Assembly: GCA_945883815.1 (NCBI GenBank) | Contig: CAMCYJ010000016.1 | Location: forward strand, 1 to 54,602 | DNA length: 54,602 bases | Reading direction: 5' to 3' | From: Akkermansia muciniphila | Lineage (GTDB): Bacteria; Verrucomicrobiota; Verrucomicrobiia; Limisphaerales; UBA9464 | Part shown: positions 1 through 8,528 of the stretch, in pieces | Layout of the letters: every line of letters begins with the position of its first letter | Numbering within the stretch: position 1 is the first letter of the stretch | Notes under the pieces: model-generated | The model's database searches: none | Seen by the model: only the letters and a program-made list of their open reading frames with translations | What the model was told of the DNA's origin: nothing | Translations under genes and position numbers: made by a program

Positions 1-1
1 G

Positions 2-199
2 GACGCCTGGGATCTATCGACAGAACGCGCCCATGCCACCCGTAAACTTCTGATGGAACACTCGGTGCGGTCCTCTCAATTCCGGAGGGTTTCCGGTTAC
101 GCGGACACCGCACCGATCGAAGGGGTTCCGGTCACCGATGAACGCAATCGTCGTGTTTCGATCATTCTCCGGGCCAACGCTGATGTGTACAGGTTCTAA
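2..199 (+). CDS. motB: Flagellar motor stator protein MotB, C-terminal fragment
   Basis: The window opens inside a gene whose last 65 residues are visible. They read as the end of an OmpA/MotB-type peptidoglycan-binding domain: the W-D-L-S-x3-R-A-x-A-x-R-x2-L helix, then V-S-G-Y-A-D and N-R-R-V-S-I. The W-D-L-S start of the helix is typical of MotB rather than Pal or OmpA. MotB pairs with MotA in the inner membrane and anchors the stator to peptidoglycan. The N-terminal membrane segment lies outside the window. A small gene follows 20 nt downstream on the same strand, so the two may be cotranscribed. Confidence 0.8.
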   Translation, partial: DAWDLSTERAHATRKLLMEHSVRSSQFRRVSGYADTAPIEGVPVTDERNRRVSIILRANADVYRF

Positions 200-219
200 A
201 GTTTTTCCCGCTGCCGTCC

Positions 220-564
220 ATGTCCTCTAATTTCAAACCACTGACCACCGCAGCCAACGGCTCAGGCACGCCTCAATCGGGAAAGGCGACGGCCCAAAGG
301 GACTTCAAGGGTGAGTTCCATCCGATTGGAGTGTCCGGCGACCACGCCCGGCCGGCGTTGGGTGTTGGAGCGCATGCCGCCCACATATCCCACGCGCCCG
401 CAGTGGCTCCAACCCACGCGCTGCCTGTGGAGCCCGCTCCCAGGGTCTCTGCCGCCATCACTCGTTTGATTCGGGATGGCGATCGGATCACCCACATTGA
501 GGTCCAATGCGGTTGCGGTGAAATCATCACAATGGAGTGCGGCTACACGGTGGCCGGTGAGTGA
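220..564 (+). CDS. Small protein with C-terminal C-G-C-G motif, downstream of motB
   Basis: 114 residues in two parts. The first ~80 are Ala/Pro/His-rich, low in complexity and probably disordered. The last ~35 look folded, with I-x-H-I-x-V-x-C-x-C-G-E-I-I and a further Cys (M-E-C-G-Y), giving three Cys that could hold a metal. There is no signal peptide or membrane segment. It begins 20 nt after motB and probably belongs to the same flagellar transcript, so a motility role is a guess by position only. I do not recognise a named family. Confidence 0.65.
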   Translation: MSSNFKPLTTAANGSGTPQSGKATAQRDFKGEFHPIGVSGDHARPALGVGAHAAHISHAPAVAPTHALPVEPAPRVSAAITRLIRDGDRITHIEVQCGCGEIITMECGYTVAGE

Positions 565-744
565 TCGTCCTTCGGTTGGCGCATTCAAGTTGTGATTGCC
601 GTGGGTCGTCCGTTGCCGCGCCGACTGAGGGCCACCCAGGACAAGACCTAGGGTCACCTTGGATGGCCGGGGTTCAAGAAACTGGGGGCGGACCTCCTTG
701 GGTCCAGAGCGGTGCCAGCGGGTAATGACTCTGAAAGCTCCGAA

Positions 745-2283
745 TCACTCCCACTCGATGGTTCCGGGCGGTTTGCTGGTGAGGTCCAGCACCACTCGGT
801 TCACACCGCTGACTTCATTGGTAATGCGGGTGCTGATGCGTTCAAGGAGTTCGTACGGAACCTTCACCCAGTCGGCAGTCATGCCATCCTGCGATTCCAC
901 GATTCGCAGCGCGATGGTGTAGGCGTAGGTCCGCTCATCGCCTTGGACACCGACGCTGCGCACCGGCAGCAACACGGCGAAGGATTGCCAAGTCTTGTAG
1001 TACCAATCGGCCGCCTTCATTTCTTCGACTACGATCCGGTCGGCATTGCGCGTGATCTCCAACTTGTCCGGGGTCAACTCGCCGAGGCAACGCACGGCCA
1101 AGCCCGGCCCCGGGAAAGGTTGTCGATACACGATTTCCTTGGGCAGGCCCAGTTCGAGCCCCAACTGGCGGACCTCATCCTTGAAGAGATTGCGAAGCGG
1201 TTCGAGCAATTGAAACTTCATGCCCTCAGGCAGGCCACCCACGTTGTGGTGGCTCTTGATCATGTGGGCGGGATTGCCGGCGATGGGTACCGACTCAATG
1301 ACGTCTGGGTATAGAGTTCCCTGGGCGAGGAACTTGGCCTTGCCGGCCCGGCGGGTGGCCGCTTGGAAGACATCGATGAAAGTCTTGCCGATGACCTTTC
1401 GCTTCTGCTCCGGATCCGTGACGCCCTTGAGTTTGCGCAGGAACAACGCAGTGGCGTTTTCGTATTGGAGTTTGAGTTGGAAATTGCGCCCGAAGACTTC
1501 CTGGACCACCTCGGCTTCCCGATGGCGGAGCAGGCCGTTGTTGACGAAGATGCAGGTCAGTTGGTCACCGATGGCTTTGTGGATCAGGGCCGCAGCGACG
1601 CTGGAGTCCACACCACCACTGAGCCCGAGAATCACCTTGTCCTTGCCGACCTTCGCTCGGATCTCTTCGCAGGCCTGTTCCACGTAATTGCGCATGGTCC
1701 AGTTCGGGCGGCAGCCGCAGACGCCGCGCACGTAGTTGGACAAGATTTCCTTGCCTCGGGGCGAATGCACGACCTCGGGGTGGAACTGGATGCCGAAATA
1801 GGATTTCTCGGTGTTCTCGATGGCGGCGTATTCGGAGTTTTCTGTGGTGGCCACCGACGTGAAGCCCTTCGGAAGTCGGGTCAGCTTGTCGCCATGCGAA
1901 TTCCAGACTTGGAGAGTCTTGGGCAGTTTCCGGAATAAGGGGCATTCCTTGCGTGTGACCGTGAGGGTTCCCTTGCCGTATTCCCGCTTTGTGCCTTTTT
2001 CCACCTTGCCGCCCAAGAAATGCCCCATCAATTGGACGCCGTAGCAAATGCCGAGCACGGGTACTCCCAAGTCAAAGATGGCCGGATCGGGCAGGGGGGC
2101 CTTCTGCGTGTACACCGAAGAGGGGCCGCCGGAGAGAATGATGCCTTTAGCGCCCAATTTCTGGATCTCCGAGGCCGGGGTATCGAAGCGCAGGATGGTC
2201 GAATAAACGTTCAGTTCACGGACTCGGCGCGCAATGACCTGGGTGTACTGGGACCCGAAATCGAGAATGACGATCTGCTCCAT
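745..2283 (-). CDS. guaA: GMP synthase (glutamine-hydrolysing)
   Basis: Converts XMP to GMP using glutamine and ATP in the cytoplasm. The 512-residue form starts [10 protein letters not shown], the usual GuaA start. A class I glutamine amidotransferase domain comes first (nucleophile Cys80 in G-I-C-Y-G, His168 and Glu170 in F-H-P-E), then the ATP-pyrophosphatase P-loop S-G-G-V-D-S at about 222-227, and the dimerisation domain ending P-P-G-T-I-E-W-E. Length is normal. An in-frame ATG at 2374-2376 would add 31 unconserved residues, and neither start has a good ribosome site. Divergent from the metal-transport operon. Confidence 0.96.
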   Translation of the reverse strand: MEQIVILDFGSQYTQVIARRVRELNVYSTILRFDTPASEIQKLGAKGIILSGGPSSVYTQKAPLPDPAIFDLGVPVLGICYGVQLMGHFLGGKVEKGTKREYGKGTLTVTRKECPLFRKLPKTLQVWNSHGDKLTRLPKGFTSVATTENSEYAAIENTEKSYFGIQFHPEVVHSPRGKEILSNYVRGVCGCRPNWTMRNYVEQACEEIRAKVGKDKVILGLSGGVDSSVAAALIHKAIGDQLTCIFVNNGLLRHREAEVVQEVFGRNFQLKLQYENATALFLRKLKGVTDPEQKRKVIGKTFIDVFQAATRRAGKAKFLAQGTLYPDVIESVPIAGNPAHMIKSHHNVGGLPEGMKFQLLEPLRNLFKDEVRQLGLELGLPKEIVYRQPFPGPGLAVRCLGELTPDKLEITRNADRIVVEEMKAADWYYKTWQSFAVLLPVRSVGVQGDERTYAYTIALRIVESQDGMTADWVKVPYELLERISTRITNEVSGVNRVVLDLTSKPPGTIEWE

Positions 2284-2323
2284 GAGAGACGATGACGGCT
2301 GAAGTGCAGAGGCATCAAGCCGG

Positions 2324-2350
2324 ATCTGCCGAACCGAATGCTCGGCAGAT
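2324..2350 (-). promoter_or_regulatory. Perfect 9-bp hairpin in the guaA leader
   Basis: ATCTGCCGA and TCGGCAGAT are separated by nine bases and lie 41 nt upstream of the preferred guaA start. On the guaA strand this would form a stable stem-loop in the 5' leader. No poly-T follows it and it does not match a purine riboswitch, so its role is open: leader structure, attenuator or protein site. Confidence 0.4.
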
Positions 2351-2364
2351 TTTGGGAATTCAAA

Positions 2365-2382
2365 TGTTTTAGACATAAAACA
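2365..2382. promoter_or_regulatory. 18-bp perfect palindrome between guaA and the metal-uptake operon
   Basis: TGTTTTA, a GACA spacer, and TAAAACA form a perfect 7-4-7 inverted repeat, about 43 nt upstream of the binding-protein start and 82 nt upstream of the preferred guaA start. Size and AT-rich symmetry suit a dimeric regulator such as a DtxR- or Fur-family repressor. The regulator is inferred, not shown. Confidence 0.45.
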
Positions 2383-2424
2383 ACTTGTTTGACTGAACAC
2401 TTTTTTGAGCGGAGTTTGTAACAA

Positions 2425-3366
2425 ATGCACATGGGTAAACGTTTCGCAGGTCTGCTCCGATGGCTGGGGTGGCACGTTGCTCTGCTGGCAGGGGCGAGCC
2501 TAGGGCTGTTTGGACAGCGGGCTCACGGGGCGCCTCTTACTGTCTGTGCCACCGTGGGAATGGTCGCAGATTTGGCCCGCGGTGTGGGCGGACAGGAGGT
2601 GGTGGTGGAAGGATTGATGGGTCCCGGTGTGGACCCGCACCTGTACAAGGCGACCTCTTCCGATCTCATCCGCCTGCAACGGGCGGAGGTGATCTTGTAT
2701 GGCGGATTGCATCTGGAGGGGAAGATGCAGGAGACCTTCCAACGGTTGTCCCGGTCGGGACGGCGGGTGCGGGCGGTCACGGATGGGCTTCCTCGGGAGC
2801 GGTTGATCCGGGTGGGCCAAGACGGGATCGTGGATCCTCATGTCTGGTTCGACGTCGAACTCTGGTCGCGATGCGCCGACCGAGTCGCCGAGGAATTTGC
2901 TGCGGCACGCCCCGAATCGGCCAGCGGTTTCCGCCAGCGGGCCGCGACCGTGAAACAGGAATTGAAAGCCCTCCATCAGTGGGTCTTGGCGCGCGTGGCC
3001 ACGGTGCCGGAAGCCCGGCGCATCTTGGTGACCAGTCACGACGCCTTCGGATATTTTGGCAAAGCCTACGGATTCCAGGTGGTCGCCTTGCAGGGGATTT
3101 CCACCGTGACTGAGGCCGGCTTGGCCGACATGACCCAGTTGACGGACTTCATCCGATCCAAGGGGGTTCCCGCTGTCTTCGTCGAGAGCAGTGTGTCTCA
3201 TGCCAGTCTGGAGCGGATCCGGAAGGATGCTGGCGTTAAGCTGGGGGGTGAACTGTTCTCGGACGCCATGGGGACGCCGGGGCAGCGCCACGACGGGTAT
3301 GATCTGGGCACTTACCAGGGAATGATCCGGCAGAATGTCGACCGGATTGTGGAAGGGTTGAAATGA
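2425..3366 (+). CDS. Metal ABC transporter, periplasmic binding protein (ZnuA/TroA/MntA family)
   Basis: 313 residues with a signal peptide (hydrophobic stretch at about 14-30). It captures a divalent metal in the periplasm for the permeases downstream. The cluster A-I ligand set appears complete: His72 in D-P-H-L-Y, His139 in D-P-H-V-W, His205 in T-S-H-D-A-F and Asp280 near the C-terminus, matching the TroA-type His3-Asp site. The long His-rich loop typical of ZnuA is missing, which leans towards Mn or a mixed Mn/Zn/Fe substrate. A GGAG lies 10 nt before the ATG. Its stop overlaps the next start by four bases. Confidence 0.9.
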   Translation: MHMGKRFAGLLRWLGWHVALLAGASLGLFGQRAHGAPLTVCATVGMVADLARGVGGQEVVVEGLMGPGVDPHLYKATSSDLIRLQRAEVILYGGLHLEGKMQETFQRLSRSGRRVRAVTDGLPRERLIRVGQDGIVDPHVWFDVELWSRCADRVAEEFAAARPESASGFRQRAATVKQELKALHQWVLARVATVPEARRILVTSHDAFGYFGKAYGFQVVALQGISTVTEAGLADMTQLTDFIRSKGVPAVFVESSVSHASLERIRKDAGVKLGGELFSDAMGTPGQRHDGYDLGTYQGMIRQNVDRIVEGLK

Positions 3367-4147
3367 GCTCGGAGACTCTGAATTCGGCCAGCGTCCCACC
3401 GTTGGAAATTCACGACCTGACGGTGGCTTACCGCAACAAGCCGGTGCTCTGGGGCATCGATCTAGTGGCTCCAGCGGGCAAACTCATCGGTATTGTAGGC
3501 CCCAACGGAGCGGGCAAATCCACTTTGATCAAGGCTTGCATGGGTCTATTGCCCTGTTCTTCAGGGTGGGTGACTGCGTTTGGCCGGCCGGTGGTTCAAT
3601 CCCTGGGGCGTGTTGGATACGTGCCGCAGCGCGAGTCTGTGGATTGGGATTTTCCGGTCAGCGTCATGGATGTGGTTCTCATGGGTCGCTACGGGCGCAT
3701 CGGGCTCTTCAAGAGGCCCAGCTCGGAGGATCGTCGGATTGCCCGGGAATGTTTGGAACAGGTGCAAATGCTGCCTTTTGGCGATCGGCAGATCTCGAAT
3801 CTTTCTGTGGGCAGCAGCAGCGGGTTTTTCTGGCTCGGGCCCTGGCTCAAGAGAGCGATTTGTACTTCATGGACGAACCCTTCGCCGGGGTGGATGCAGC
3901 CACCGAATCGGCGATCATTTCGCTGCTGCAAGGGTTGCGTTCACGGGGCAAGACCATCTTGGTGGTACACCACGATTTGCCCACGGCTCGGACTTATTTC
4001 GATTGGTTGCTCCTCCTCAACATGCGGGTAGTGGCTTTCGGTCCAACCGAGCAGGTGTTCACGCCCGAGTTGCTCCAGAAGACCTACGGCGGTCGCCTGA
4101 CGGTTTTGAGCGAAGTGGCCGAAGCGGTCGGGGCCAAGGCTCACTGA
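3363..4147 (+). pseudogene. Metal ABC transporter ATP-binding protein, frameshifted in the signature motif
   Basis: The first ~148 codons (from ATG 3363) encode the N-terminal half of a MntB/ZnuC-type ATPase, with Walker A G-P-N-G-A-G-K-S-T at about 46-54 and a Q-loop V-P-Q-R. The rest continues in the -1 frame: Q-Q-Q-R-V-F-L-A-R-A-L, Walker B D-L-Y-F-M-D-E-P-F-A-G-V-D and the H-loop V-V-H-H-D-L. The break is at about 3806-3808, inside the expected L-S-G-G-Q-Q-Q-R, and is explained by one missing G. Without a repair, translation in the first frame ends at 4031 and gives an inactive 222-residue protein. A sequencing or assembly error and a true mutation are both possible. Start overlaps the binding-protein gene by four bases. 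Confidence 0.85.
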
Positions 4148-4148
4148 C

Positions 4149-5672
4149 ATGATTGCCGCCTCCCCTGGACATTTGACCCTAGCCCTTGGACGACGGGCCG
4201 GGAACGGCTACCGATTCGCGGGCTTGAGTCTGGGTTTGGCGTTGCTATTGGCGTCGGCGTTCACGGCTCAAGCAGCCAAGATCGGTGACCTGACCCAGAC
4301 CCGATGGACCGAGCAGGCTTGGCGGTTTGTCACGCTGTCCGACCCGGTAGTGCGCTATGCCTGTCTGGGAACCGTGTTGCTGGGGATCTCCTGTGGCCTC
4401 TTGGGAAGCTTTCTGGTGGTGCGGCGTATGGCACTGCTCGGGGATGCCCTCTCCCATGCAGTGCTGCCCGGAGTGGCCTTGGGATTCCTGTGGAATCTGG
4501 AGAAGGACCCGTTGGCCATCTTCATCGGTGCGTTGCTGGCTGGGTTGGCCGGTTCAGCGACTGTTTCCATCCTCACACGAACCACTCGCCTCAAGGAAGA
4601 CACGGCGTTGGGAATGGTGCTGGCCTCCTTCTTTGGGATGGGCCTGTGCCTGATTTCGATGTTCCAGCGGCTGCCAACTGGCAACAAGAGTGGCATCGAG
4701 ACCTTTTTGTTTGGTCAGGCCGCGGCTCTGGGGCCTGGTGACATCCAAGTGATGGGGGCGGTGACTCTGGTGGTGGTGGGCCTTCTGGGGTTGGGCTACA
4801 AGGAGTTCTTGCTGGTGAGCTTTGATCCGGGTTTCGCCCGGGTCCTGGCACTCCCTACGGTGTGGTTTGAACGCCTGCTGGTGATGCTTCTGGCTTTTTC
4901 CGTGGTGGCCGCGCTGCAGGCGGTGGGCGTGGTCCTTGTTTCGGCCATGCTCATCATTCCCGCGGCGACGGCCTCGCTCCTCACCGACCGCTTCCATCGG
5001 GTCCTGGTTTGGAGTTCCTGTCTGGGGATGATTTCTGGACTGAGTGGAGCCTTCCTTTCGTTTTTGGGCACACGGCTGCCCACCGGGCCGTTCATGGTGC
5101 TTTCAGCGAGCCTGCTCTTTGCCCTGGCCCTGCTGTTTTCGCCCCGACAGGGCATGGTGCCCCGCTGGTATCGACAGCGGTCCCAACGCGTGCGCATCGA
5201 ACGGGAAAACACCCTCAAGGCCATTTATCAGGTGCTCGAGTCCTCCGGATTTGCGGCGGAAACAGTCACTGTGGCGGCCTTGGCGGCGAGGCGTCGGTTG
5301 CCCCCTACCACAGTTGAGGCCGAGATCCGGTCGTTGGTCGTCGCGGAGTTCGCAACCGCCTCCGGGGACCAAGTAGCGCTGACCCCGTCCGGATGGCAAC
5401 GGGCTTGTGCCATCGTGCGGAACCACCGGCTATGGGAACTCTATCTTACCCACGCTGCCCAGATCGCGCCGGACCACGTGCACGACGATGCAGAGAAGAT
5501 CGAGCACGTGCTGGGTGAGGCCATGATCCGTGAATTGGAAAGGCGATTGCCTCGGATCGACACCGACCCGCACGGGCGTCCCATCCCGTCGCTGCCGGCC
5601 TCGATGGCGGGCGCCCGTCTCGGTGCCGGTGGTGCTGGCCATCCTCCGGTAGGCTACGGAGGACGATCATGA
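4149..5672 (+). CDS. Metal ABC transporter permease fused to a DtxR/MntR-like sensor domain
   Basis: 507 residues, against roughly 270-300 for a plain permease. Residues ~1-330 are an ABC-3 family membrane protein with about nine hydrophobic segments and the L-G-D-A-L-S-H-A-V-L-P-G motif at 97-108. From ~350 comes a winged helix (E-N-T-L-K-A-I-Y to L-T-P-S-G), then a DtxR/MntR dimerisation domain with His426 and Glu449-x2-Glu452-His453, which align with the MntR metal ligands. Asn354 and Lys357 sit where MntR has Asp8 and Glu11, so two ligands look lost. The domain may gate transport by cytosolic metal or act as a membrane-bound repressor. Starts 1 nt after the ATPase and overlaps the next gene by four bases. 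Confidence 0.9.
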   Translation: MIAASPGHLTLALGRRAGNGYRFAGLSLGLALLLASAFTAQAAKIGDLTQTRWTEQAWRFVTLSDPVVRYACLGTVLLGISCGLLGSFLVVRRMALLGDALSHAVLPGVALGFLWNLEKDPLAIFIGALLAGLAGSATVSILTRTTRLKEDTALGMVLASFFGMGLCLISMFQRLPTGNKSGIETFLFGQAAALGPGDIQVMGAVTLVVVGLLGLGYKEFLLVSFDPGFARVLALPTVWFERLLVMLLAFSVVAALQAVGVVLVSAMLIIPAATASLLTDRFHRVLVWSSCLGMISGLSGAFLSFLGTRLPTGPFMVLSASLLFALALLFSPRQGMVPRWYRQRSQRVRIERENTLKAIYQVLESSGFAAETVTVAALAARRRLPPTTVEAEIRSLVVAEFATASGDQVALTPSGWQRACAIVRNHRLWELYLTHAAQIAPDHVHDDAEKIEHVLGEAMIRELERRLPRIDTDPHGRPIPSLPASMAGARLGAGGAGHPPVGYGGRS

Positions 5673-6658
5673 CGCTCATCCCGGAGTTTCAAGCCCACCG
5701 CGTCTTCGTCGAACCTTGGACCACCGAGTTGGGAAGCCATGGGCTCATGGCTCTGGTGACATTCCTCGTAGGGGCGTCTTGTGGCCTGATCGGCAACTTC
5801 CTCATCTTGCGGCGGATGGCTTTGGTAGGCGACGCCATCAGCCATAGTGTGCTGCCGGGGATCGCCCTGGCATTCCTCATCACCGGTTCCCGCGGCATCG
5901 GAGCAATGGTTCTGGGGGCTGTTGTCGCCGCTTGGTTGACGCACGGGTTGATCGAACTCATCTCCCGTCACTCGAGACTCAAGCAGGATGCGGCCATCGG
6001 CATCGCTTTCTCTACGCTCTTTGCCATCGGGGTGGTCCTCATTGCCGTCTTTGCCGACAAGGTGGATCTGGATCAGGACTGCGTTCTCAATGGGGAACTG
6101 CCGATGATCCCCCTCGAACCTCCCGTCCGACTGGGTGGCTGGGTTCTGGGGCCGCCCCCATTGCTGAGGCTGGTCGTGGTCCTGATCGTTTCCTTGGGGT
6201 TGCTCGTGATGTTCTACAAGGAATTGCTCATCACTTCTTTTGATCCCGGGTTGGCCTCCTGCCTTGGGATTCGGGTCGGGGTCATCCATCACGGATTGAT
6301 GCTTTGGCTTTCCATGGTGGTGGTGGCTTCCTTTGAGGCTGTGGGTGCGATCCTCGTCATCGCGCTGCTCATCCTACCTGGCGCCACGGCGTCAATGTTG
6401 ACCGACCGGATGATTCCCCGATTGGCCTGGACCACGGTTCATGCGGCTTTGAGCGCGATCAGTGGTATGCACCTGTCGGTGGCGCTGGATTGCTCACCGG
6501 CTGGAGCGACGGTGGTGGCGGGGGCCGGTTGGTTTTGTGTGGCGTGGCTTTTCAGTCCGACGGAAGGACTCATTCCGCGCAGGTTGCGCCTGCACACCGG
6601 CTCGGTTGACAGCCGACTTCGAAGCCCCGAGCTTTCGGACAGCAGCGAAATTGCCTGA
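5669..6658 (+). CDS. Metal ABC transporter permease (ABC-3 family)
   Basis: 329 residues, the second membrane subunit. Eight or nine hydrophobic segments and the family motif M-A-L-V-G-D-A-I-S-H-S-V-L-P-G near the N-terminus; K-E-L-L-I-T-S-F-D-P-G in the middle parallels the same region of the upstream permease. Two different permeases in one operon is the MntCD/TroCD arrangement, which suggests a heterodimeric channel. Unlike its partner it has only a short cytoplasmic tail. Overlaps the upstream gene by four bases, so translation is probably coupled. Confidence 0.92.
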   Translation: MTLIPEFQAHRVFVEPWTTELGSHGLMALVTFLVGASCGLIGNFLILRRMALVGDAISHSVLPGIALAFLITGSRGIGAMVLGAVVAAWLTHGLIELISRHSRLKQDAAIGIAFSTLFAIGVVLIAVFADKVDLDQDCVLNGELPMIPLEPPVRLGGWVLGPPPLLRLVVVLIVSLGLLVMFYKELLITSFDPGLASCLGIRVGVIHHGLMLWLSMVVVASFEAVGAILVIALLILPGATASMLTDRMIPRLAWTTVHAALSAISGMHLSVALDCSPAGATVVAGAGWFCVAWLFSPTEGLIPRRLRLHTGSVDSRLRSPELSDSSEIA

Positions 6659-6681
6659 AGATTCAATTTTCGAACCCCTCG

Positions 6682-7143
6682 ATGACTTCCATGAAGACCG
6701 TTTCCTCCCTCGCGTTGGCTCTCCTCACCGGAACCCTCTCGGCCTTGGCCGCCTCCGGTTGGCAAACCGACTTCACGGCCGCCCAGACTGCGGCCAAGAA
6801 GGACGGCAAGGCCATCTTGCTCGATTTCACCGGATCGGACTGGTGCGGATGGTGCATCAAGATGAAGAAGGATGCCCTCGATCAGAAGGCTTTCCAGGAG
6901 TTCGCCGACAAGAAGCTGGTGTTGGTGGAGGTGGACTTCCCCAACAACAAGAAGCAGACCGATGAGGTGAAGAAGCAGAACGAAGGCCTGCAGAAAAAGT
7001 ACGGCGTGGAGGGGTATCCGACCTTCGTCCTCGTAGATCAGAGCGGCAAGGAACTCGGCCGCCATGTGGGTTATCTCAAGGGCGGGCCTTCGGCCTTTGT
7101 CCAGAAGATCGAAGGGTGGACGAAGACCGCAGCCGCCAAGTAA
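6682..7143 (+). CDS. Secreted thioredoxin-family protein
   Basis: 153 residues with a signal peptide (cleavage near A-L-A-A-S at about 20-25). A thioredoxin-like fold follows, with redox motif W-C-G-W-C (Cys55, Cys58) and the cis-Pro loop G-Y-P-T-F. This resembles the DsbD C-terminal domain or thioredoxin_7 type proteins that act on periplasmic disulfides. Starts 23 nt after the second permease and is probably cotranscribed with the metal-uptake genes, although no functional link is evident. Confidence 0.88.
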   Translation: MTSMKTVSSLALALLTGTLSALAASGWQTDFTAAQTAAKKDGKAILLDFTGSDWCGWCIKMKKDALDQKAFQEFADKKLVLVEVDFPNNKKQTDEVKKQNEGLQKKYGVEGYPTFVLVDQSGKELGRHVGYLKGGPSAFVQKIEGWTKTAAAK

Positions 7144-7188
7144 TACCTTTCCCAGGACGCCTTGGGTTCGCCCAGGAGTTCGGTTTGC

Positions 7189-7644
7189 CTAAGAGTTTGA
7201 CACCTGACGGAGGGCCTCGAAGAGGACGATCGCCACGCAGTTCGAGAGGTTCAGCGATCGTGCCTCTGGATTAGCCATGGGGATGTCCAGCCAGTGTTCT
7301 GGGTGGGCTTGAAGCAAGGCCAACGGAAGTCCGGCGGTTTCGCGGCCGAACACCAGGTAATCGTCCGGTCGAAATGCGGCTTGGGTGTACCGACGCGGGG
7401 CACCTTGCTCGATGAACCAGAGTCGGCTGCCGGACGCGAGGTGGGTCTGGAACTCGTTCCAAGTGGACCATCGTCGCCAATCGACCAGTTTCCAATAATC
7501 CATGCCGGCCCGGGCCAGGCGTTTATCGTCGATTTCGAAGCCCAGTGGCTCGATGAGATGGAGGGTGGAGCCGGTTGCCGCGCACAATCGGGCGATGTTG
7601 CCCGTGTTGGGCGGGATTTCGGGTTCGACGAGGACGATATTCAC
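7189..7644 (-). CDS. trmL: tRNA (cytidine/uridine-34-2'-O)-methyltransferase, TrmL family
   Basis: 151 residues, a single SPOUT domain that 2'-O-methylates the wobble base of certain leucine tRNAs. Family landmarks: N-I-V-L-V-E-P-E-I-P-P-N-T-G-N-I at the N-terminus, G-M-D-Y-W in the middle, V-F-G-R-E-T-A-G-L-P, and the trefoil-knot segment N-L-S-N-C-V-A-I-V-L-F-E-A. No ATG lies at the conserved N-terminus, so the GTG at 7642-7644 is chosen. The open frame runs much further upstream, but that part overlaps the divergent gene and looks noncoding. Convergent with the thioredoxin gene. Confidence 0.9.
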   Translation of the reverse strand: MNIVLVEPEIPPNTGNIARLCAATGSTLHLIEPLGFEIDDKRLARAGMDYWKLVDWRRWSTWNEFQTHLASGSRLWFIEQGAPRRYTQAAFRPDDYLVFGRETAGLPLALLQAHPEHWLDIPMANPEARSLNLSNCVAIVLFEALRQVSNS

Positions 7645-7758
7645 GGAACGCAAGGCAGTCGGCGGAGGACCGTGCAGGATTGGCACCGGAGTGGGCAATC
7701 GGGAATAGCCCGTCTTGACGCTTGATCCGGAGGGGCCGGGTTGGATGATCTCATCCCA

Positions 7759-8496
7759 ATGCCTACCGAATCCTCTCCAGGATCCGCACCGTTCTGGACG
7801 ACCCCGGAATTCCCCCGTGTGCTGCCCTTTGCCGTGTTTCTCCTCATCGGAAGCCTGGCCGGAAAATTCTTTCCCGGTTCCGAGTACTGGATTTACGCCC
7901 TCAAGACTTTGGCGGTTGCAGGGCTGCTTTGGGTGCTGCGCAAGCGCCTGCCGGAGATGCGGTGGGAGTTTACTGCGCCGGGTGTTGTTGTTGGAGTCTT
8001 GGTGGCGTTGGCTTGGATCGGGATGGACGGATTCATTCCGTCGCTTTCGGAGATCTATGACCGTCTCTCGACTCTCTGGACCGGTCGTCCTGCGCAACCG
8101 CAGCCGGAGGATCCGCCTTGGAACCCACTGGCATTCTTCAAGGACAACCCGGCTCTAGGATGGGGATTTCTGGCGATACGGGTATTGGGACGTTCAGTGC
8201 TGGTACCCATGATTGAGGAGGTATTTTACCGCTCCTTCTTGTATCGGATGATTGTTCGCCCCGATTTCTTGGAGGTGTCCCTGAGGACGTGGAATCCCAT
8301 GGCTTTCGCGGGAACTTGTCTGCTCTTCGGGTTGAGTCATCCCGGTCAATGGTTGGCGGCCATTGTTTGTGCAGCCCTCTACCAAGGTTTGGTCCTGAAG
8401 CTTGGGCGGATCGGAGACGCCATGGTGGCCCACGGGGTGACCAATGGCCTCATCAGTGCCTACGCCATTAGCACCGGCCATTGGCAGTTCACCTGA
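7759..8496 (+). CDS. CPBP/CAAX-protease-related integral membrane protein
   Basis: 245 residues with about six hydrophobic segments. It carries the CPBP intramembrane protease motifs: E-E-V-F-Y-R (motif 1, paired Glu and Arg), F-G-L-S-H (motif 2) and V-A-H-G-V-T-N (motif 3). It resembles the CAAX-prenyl-protease-related subfamily found beside exosortase/PEP-CTERM sorting systems, but no exosortase is visible here. ATG 7759 is chosen; a TTG at 7741 would add six residues. The next gene starts 32 nt downstream. Confidence 0.85.
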   Translation: MPTESSPGSAPFWTTPEFPRVLPFAVFLLIGSLAGKFFPGSEYWIYALKTLAVAGLLWVLRKRLPEMRWEFTAPGVVVGVLVALAWIGMDGFIPSLSEIYDRLSTLWTGRPAQPQPEDPPWNPLAFFKDNPALGWGFLAIRVLGRSVLVPMIEEVFYRSFLYRMIVRPDFLEVSLRTWNPMAFAGTCLLFGLSHPGQWLAAIVCAALYQGLVLKLGRIGDAMVAHGVTNGLISAYAISTGHWQFT

Positions 8497-8528
8497 ACCG
8501 GTTCGCCCAGAAAACGACTGCCGCCTGC

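Noticed and set aside
2472-2487. TGGCACGTTGCTCTGC as a sigma-54 site
   Set aside because: It lies inside the signal-peptide coding region and the spacing is wrong.
3795-3825. Programmed -1 frameshift as the main explanation of the split ATPase
   Set aside because: No classical slippery heptamer or downstream stem is evident; a missing G is simpler.
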